NCBI GenBank assembly: GCA_902774045.1
Contig: CACYGW010000019.1
Location: forward strand, 1-45,322
Reading direction: 5' to 3'
DNA length: 45,322 nucleotides
DNA from: an uncultured Bacteroidia bacterium
Lineage (GTDB): Bacteria; Bacteroidota; Bacteroidia; Bacteroidales; UBA932
Each line of letters starts with the position of its first letter. The first letter of the stretch is position 1. A program made the translations under genes and the position numbers. Under the pieces are notes generated by a model. The model saw nothing but the letters and a program-made list of their open reading frames with translations. It was not told the DNA's origin and made no database searches. Below are positions 41,462 through 45,322 of this stretch, piece by piece.

Positions 41462-42019
41462 CTAAAATTCCCACTGCGACTGTACAAACTGTCGCTGCAA
41501 CTCCGTCACCTGCATATCCAATGAAGTCGCAGGTTTTAGATGAGAAACATTTAAAGAAAATCCAGCATTAAGTCCCTCCATGGTAAAACCCTCTTTTGTT
41601 GTGAGAAGGCGCTTAAGATAACTCTTTCTCTCAAATATCATCTGCTCAATCACATCGTCATTAAGACACTGAAGCTCAACACACCCGTCATAAAGCCGAG
41701 CCTTTTTGTGCTTAGCCAAAACCGCATTCACGAAAGAAGCATACAACAGAACATCGGCCTCTACCGCCCACGGTGAAAGCCAAACCGACAACCTCTGCAA
41801 AGAACTAGTGTGCACCACTTCAATGCCGGTCGAAGAATCATTATACTTGAATATCACGCAAGCATCTTCACCTTTTCCTTCGTCACATTCCGCCGGGTAC
41901 GCATCGTACAATATATCATCAGGATTCATTCCTTCCTGTAACGGTTGAAGATACTCAATAGAATCCCAGATATCAAAAGACTTCGGGACACCAGCAATAA
42001 TAAGATCAGAATATTTCAT
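41462..42019 (-). CDS. Uncharacterised protein
   Basis: This 185-aa protein is not recognised. It starts MKYSDLIIAGVPKSFDIWDS, is mildly acidic with no signal peptide or membrane segment, and has a mixed alpha/beta look. A beta-rich central part reads ACVIFKYNDSSTGIEVVHTS. A segment VEADVLLYASFVNAVLAKHK follows, and a polar tail ends LQRQFVQSQWEF. The ATG at 42019 is preferred over a TTG at 42025. It may be in a unit with alkD, 28 bp downstream. Direct-repeat copy C lies just upstream, in its likely promoter region. Confidence 0.65.
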   Translation of the reverse strand: MKYSDLIIAGVPKSFDIWDSIEYLQPLQEGMNPDDILYDAYPAECDEGKGEDACVIFKYNDSSTGIEVVHTSSLQRLSVWLSPWAVEADVLLYASFVNAVLAKHKKARLYDGCVELQCLNDDVIEQMIFERKSYLKRLLTTKEGFTMEGLNAGFSLNVSHLKPATSLDMQVTELQRQFVQSQWEF

Positions 42020-42042
42020 ACTCAACCATTTTATTCTTCTAT

Positions 42043-42133
42043 GCTACCAACGTCCCACAATTCGGGACGATAGTGTCATTTTACCCCCATTTTCGCTACC
42101 AACGTCCCACAATTCGGGACGATAGTAGCACCC
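42043..42133 (+). repeat. Third copy (C) of the RAYT-flanking repeat, about 90 bp
   Basis: It has the same two-module layout as copies A and B (GCTACCAACGTCCC...CGGGACGATAGTG, TCATTTTACCCCCATTTT, then a second module). It lacks the terminal CGCACCCTCTTAAGGCCGATTGG. Here both modules have the form CGTCCCACAATTCGGGACG. It fills the gap between the unknown gene and murA. Confidence 0.9.
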
Positions 42134-42143
42134 TCAAGCCTCG

Positions 42144-43457
42144 TTATTCATCCACACGCTGAATATCGGCGCCAAGGGAGCGAAGGCGCGCATCAATGGA
42201 CTCATAGCCGCGGTCTATCTGCTCTATATTGTTAATCTCGGAAGTCCCGTTGGCAGAAAGAGCCGCAAGCAGCATAGCGATCCCAGCGCGGATATCCGGC
42301 GACGTCATCCGGCAGCCACGCAGCGTAAACTTATGGTCGTGCCCAATGACCACGGCCCGGTGAGGATCGCACAGGATAATCTGCGCCCCCATATCAATGA
42401 GCCTATCCACAAAAAACAATCGGCTCTCGAACATCTTCTGATGGATGAGGACCGCCCCCTTGCATTGGGTAGCCACCACCAGCATCACCGACAAAAGATC
42501 CGGCGTAAGCCCCGGCCAAGGCGCATCGGCAATAGTCATAATGGACCCATCGATAAACGACTCTATCTCATAGGACTCCCGCGCCGGGATAAAAATATCA
42601 TCGCCCCTCTGCTCCAGCATTATCCCCAGGCGGCGGAAGCTATCCGGGATAATCCCCAACTTATCGTAATGAACATTTTTTATGGTGATGGCGCTGCGAG
42701 TAATAGCCGCCAGAGCGATAAACGACCCCACCTCTATCATATCCGGCAGAATCACATGGCTTCCGCCGCCCAGGCCCTCCACCCCCTTTATAGTAAGAAG
42801 ATTAGAGCCGATGCCTTCTATGCACGCGCCCATACCCACCAGCATAGAACACAGCTGCTGCACATAAGGCTCGCACGCCGCATTGTAGATAGTGGTAGTG
42901 CCCCGCGCCAGGGTGGCCGCCATCACTATATTAGCCGTACCCGTAACTGAAGCCTCCGACAGCAGCATATAACTACCGCCAAGGCCCTTAGGCGCAGTGA
43001 TATGATAAGCCGCAACCTCAGAGTCATAAACGCAGGAAGCGCCCAGCTTGATAAAACCCTCTATGTGAGTATCAATCCTCCGGCGGCCAATCTTATCCCC
43101 GCCCGGTTTAGGGAAGAACGCCTCTCCAAAGCGAGCCAGCAGCGGCCCAGCAATCATCACAGAGCCCCGCAAAGCCGCACACCTAAGCACAAACTCCCGG
43201 CTGCGGATATACTCAAGATTTATTCTCTCCGCCTTAAAAGTATAATCCCCCTTGGCGTGCCGCACCACCTCTACCCCCATACACCTAAGCATATCAATAA
43301 GGTTGATGGTGTCCACAATCTCCGGCACGTTAGAAATCCGCACCGCGCTGGGAGTAAGCAGGGCCGCGCTAATAACTTGAAGCGCCTCATTTTTAGCGCC
43401 CTGCGGGGTGATTGTGCCGCTAAGAGAGCGGCCTCCTTTAATTATAAATGAGCTCAT
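42144..43457 (-). CDS. murA: UDP-N-acetylglucosamine 1-carboxyvinyltransferase
   Basis: This 437-aa enzyme transfers enolpyruvate from PEP to UDP-GlcNAc, the first committed step of peptidoglycan synthesis. The N-terminal QGAKNEALQVISAALLT holds the Lys-Asn pair. The active-site loop reads FPKPGGDKIGRRRIDTH, so the usual Cys (Cys115 in E. coli) is Asp121 here. That exchange is known in other lineages to keep activity and give intrinsic fosfomycin resistance. The C-terminal domain is complete. It lies 4 bp downstream of murB, forming a peptidoglycan precursor operon. Confidence 0.95.
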   Translation of the reverse strand: MSSFIIKGGRSLSGTITPQGAKNEALQVISAALLTPSAVRISNVPEIVDTINLIDMLRCMGVEVVRHAKGDYTFKAERINLEYIRSREFVLRCAALRGSVMIAGPLLARFGEAFFPKPGGDKIGRRRIDTHIEGFIKLGASCVYDSEVAAYHITAPKGLGGSYMLLSEASVTGTANIVMAATLARGTTTIYNAACEPYVQQLCSMLVGMGACIEGIGSNLLTIKGVEGLGGGSHVILPDMIEVGSFIALAAITRSAITIKNVHYDKLGIIPDSFRRLGIMLEQRGDDIFIPARESYEIESFIDGSIMTIADAPWPGLTPDLLSVMLVVATQCKGAVLIHQKMFESRLFFVDRLIDMGAQIILCDPHRAVVIGHDHKFTLRGCRMTSPDIRAGIAMLLAALSANGTSEINNIEQIDRGYESIDARLRSLGADIQRVDE

Positions 43458-43461
43458 AGCG

Positions 43462-44475
43462 TTATATGTGTTCTACTTCAGGATGTAACTCAACTCCAAA
43501 TTTCGCTCGCACAGCGCCGATGATTTCCCCCTCCAGTGCAAGAATCTCCTCCGGGGTAGCCATCCCGCTGGCATTGATTAGTACCAGCGGCTGGTTCTCA
43601 TAAACTGCCGCCCCTCCCCTACGGGCTCCCTTGAGCCCGCACTGCTCTATCATCCACGCAGCCGGAATCTTCACCAGCCCGCCATCAAGCAAAAAATGAG
43701 GCACTGACTCATAGCCCGATGCAATCTGCGCAAACTCCAGGGCCGACACCACCGGATTTTTAAAGAAACTGCCGGCACTGCCGATGCTTTCCGGGTCCGG
43801 AAGTTTTTTACGACGTATGCCGATGACTTCCTGGCGTACAGCCTCCGGGCTGGCAGGAGCGCAGCCACCAAAAACCTCCTTAAGAGCACCGTAGCCAATG
43901 CGCGGGCGCGGCACGCGGGAGAGCCTAAGCAGCACGCCCGTAATGACGTATCGGCCCTTGAAAGCAGGGTCCTTGAAAAGCGAATCCCTATACCCATAGC
44001 GAAGCTCGCCCACCTTGAAGGCCACCTTGCCGCGGGTCTGCAGGTCCAAGCAGGTCACGCCCGCAATCACATCCTTAACCTCCACCCCATAAGCGCCGAT
44101 ATTCTGAACCGCCGCCGCACCCACCGTGCCAGGGATAAGAGAAAGATTCTCAAGGCCCCACAAGCCATCGGCGCAAGTCTTGGCCACAAGAGCATCCCAC
44201 TTCACGCCGGAACCCGCCGCCAGCAGCACCTCGTGCGCGCCAACGTCAAAATACTTCATATAATTGATGCAAGAGCGCAGCACCGTGCCCGGGAAATCCC
44301 TTGTAAAAAGCAGATTGGACCCCTCGCCCATACAAAGCAGTGGCTGCGGCAAAGAACAAGGCTCTATCGACCTAAGATCCTCCACCGTATCATACTCGAT
44401 ATAGCAAGCGCAGCACACCCTCATCCTAAAAGTGTTCCGCCCCCCCAGATCAAAATTATCCCACCTGCGAATCAT
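43462..44475 (-). CDS. murB: UDP-N-acetylenolpyruvoylglucosamine reductase
   Basis: This 337-aa FAD enzyme reduces the MurA product to UDP-MurNAc with NADPH. FAD-binding stretches LLCMGEGSNLLFTRDFPGTV and LIPGTVGAAAVQNIGAYGVE are present. The catalytic Ser is in SIGSAGSFFKNPV, and the C-terminal catalytic Glu in LHPEVEHI. The long form with Y-G-Y-R-D-S-L-F is a type I MurB. It is first of the murB-murA operon; a -7 box TACTTTTG is at 44511-44504, 28 bases upstream. Confidence 0.94.
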   Translation of the reverse strand: MIRRWDNFDLGGRNTFRMRVCCACYIEYDTVEDLRSIEPCSLPQPLLCMGEGSNLLFTRDFPGTVLRSCINYMKYFDVGAHEVLLAAGSGVKWDALVAKTCADGLWGLENLSLIPGTVGAAAVQNIGAYGVEVKDVIAGVTCLDLQTRGKVAFKVGELRYGYRDSLFKDPAFKGRYVITGVLLRLSRVPRPRIGYGALKEVFGGCAPASPEAVRQEVIGIRRKKLPDPESIGSAGSFFKNPVVSALEFAQIASGYESVPHFLLDGGLVKIPAAWMIEQCGLKGARRGGAAVYENQPLVLINASGMATPEEILALEGEIIGAVRAKFGVELHPEVEHI

Positions 44476-44503
44476 CCCATTCCAAAACTTTTCACGTAAG
44501 TCA

Positions 44504-44511
44504 CAAAAGTA
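44504..44511 (-). promoter_or_regulatory. -7 box (TACTTTTG) of murB-murA
   Basis: TAnnTTTG on the minus strand lies 28 bases before the murB start. At the -33 position TGTG stands instead of TTTG. Confidence 0.5.
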
Positions 44512-44540
44512 CTAAAAGTTTCCTTAATTTGCACAATTCG

Positions 44541-44609
44541 CCCATTTGGCAAGAAATCATTCACCCATTTGGCAAGAAATCATTCACCCATTTGGCAAGA
44601 AATCATTCA
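44541..44609 (+). repeat. 23-bp tandem repeat, three exact units
   Basis: CCCATTTGGCAAGAAATCATTCA is repeated from 44541, 44564 and 44587 with nearly no variation (the last unit ends at 44609). It lies in the gap between murB and the acetyltransferase gene. The out-of-frame stop codon (44603-44605) that would end the restored acetyltransferase frame falls in the last unit. Confidence 0.9.
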
Positions 44610-45236
44610 CCTATCTCCCTAATCACCCTGGCGGGATTGCCGGCCGCCACAACCCTTGGCGGAATAGACTTGGTAACAACAGACCCGGCCCCGATAACGG
44701 CCCCCTGCCCTATTGTAACTCCCTTTAGAATATAGAATAATGCAGCGCGCCCCAATGAAAACATCGTCCTCAATGACAACAGGCGCGCAGGCGGCAGGCC
44801 CGGCCTCCAAGCGACGCGCCTCCCAGTGGACAGGATGCGAATCCGTGGTAGAAATCAGGCAGCCGGACCCAATAAGCACATTACTGCCAATAACGATATC
44901 GTCGGCCGCACAGAGAGTAGACCCTGAAATCCCCACATTATCGCCGATGCGGATACTTTTATCCTTGTTAACGATATGAAAAAAACACGGCTGAATAAGC
45001 CCTATACTATTGCTATCAAACTTATTAAAACACAAAAACTTCTTCCCAATGCTAAGCCTCCCGCGAAGATTCAAATACCTAAGACGCGGACGCCCGGCCA
45101 CCCTTAGCACTGGCTTACCCTTCACAACCCAGGACGAATCATATCCAATTCCGGAACGCAAACAATTAAGAAAAGTCTTTACAGACTGCAAAAGACGTAA
45201 GAAGCCATGGTATAAGCCCCTGAGCAATTTTTTCAT
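44603..45236 (-). pseudogene. Hexapeptide-repeat (LbH) acetyltransferase, frameshifted by a 7-bp tandem duplication
   Basis: The N-terminal 170 residues read as a WcaF/CapG-like left-handed beta-helix acetyltransferase ([37 protein letters not shown] with the catalytic His, [10 protein letters not shown]). After I-I-L the frame breaks into S-K-G-S-Y-N-R and ends at 44619. The neighbouring frame continues the family exactly ([19 protein letters not shown], then [14 protein letters not shown]) to a stop at 44603. The cause is a perfect tandem TATTCTA-TATTCTA (44739-44726 on the minus strand). Removing one copy gives I-I-L-K-G-V-T, a normal 208-aa protein. It is either a recent mutation or a slipped-strand switch. 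Confidence 0.85.
44726..44739 (-). repeat. 7-bp tandem duplication causing the frameshift
   Basis: Two adjacent copies of TATTCTA on the minus strand (TAGAATA twice on the plus strand). Seven is not a multiple of three, so gain or loss of one unit moves the acetyltransferase gene between intact and broken frames. Confidence 0.9.
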
Positions 45237-45322
45237 ATAGGTTTAAGTAGGTTAAAAGACTAGAAGCAAAAATACTAAAAATTTCCCTAAATAACATCAA
45301 CTAACCCCCTGAGCAAGAAACC

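Overview
The window looks like a chromosomal segment of an uncultured-type Bacteroidales (phylum Bacteroidota). The grounds are the Bacteroidetes -7 promoter motif TAnnTTTG (often with TTTG centred about 26 bases upstream), the gene families (GPH symporter, GltS, DUF2795, RhaM, cytidylyltransferase-GHMP kinase fusion), a MurA with Asp at the fosfomycin Cys position, and a Bacteroidetes-style RAYT with many REP-like palindromes. I cannot name the genus. No integrase, phage or conjugation gene is visible.

Layout. 1-480: two tandem tRNA-Lys genes (CTT, TTT) with promoter and UUCG-capped terminator. 490-4540: housekeeping genes (GPH sugar symporter, GDP-mannose pyrophosphorylase, GTP cyclohydrolase I, DUF2795, GNAT). 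4541-9944: an N-terminally damaged phosphodiesterase abuts a two-gene operon encoding a SIR2-like/TIR fusion and a membrane-anchored nSTAND1 ATPase with a beta-propeller-like C-terminus. This is the best candidate for a poorly described anti-phage system here. 10001-12929: uracil permease and NhaC antiporter, with a G11 tract between them.

12937-30516 is a single minus-strand surface-polysaccharide operon of 15 genes with Wzx/Wzy-type logic. It runs from a WecA-like initiating transferase, through a 4,6-dehydratase, aminotransferase, two ATP-grasp ligases (one fused to GNAT) and a CBS-nucleotidyltransferase, to glycosyltransferases, flippase, polymerase, UDP-sugar dehydrogenase, acyltransferase and a WecG/TagA transferase. 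It is driven by a near-perfect promoter and a structured leader of about 155 nt. The gene set suggests a 4-amino-4,6-dideoxy sugar carrying an amino-acyl and/or acetyl decoration.

30765-38548 holds GltS, a lipoprotein esterase, DUF486, a rhodanese lipoprotein, rubrerythrin, L-rhamnose mutarotase, a cytidylyltransferase-GHMP kinase fusion and a FlaA1/CapD dehydratase. 35.7-42.1 kb is rich in repeats: heptapeptide repeats inside a gene, an inverted REP pair around 25-bp tandem repeats, 48-, 27- and 40-bp tandem arrays, and a RAYT transposase gene between two near-identical 120-bp direct repeats with a third copy nearby. A 3'-end remnant of alkD lies on the far side of this block from intact alkD. 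The window closes with alkD, an unknown gene, murA-murB and a hexapeptide acetyltransferase frameshifted by a 7-bp tandem duplication.
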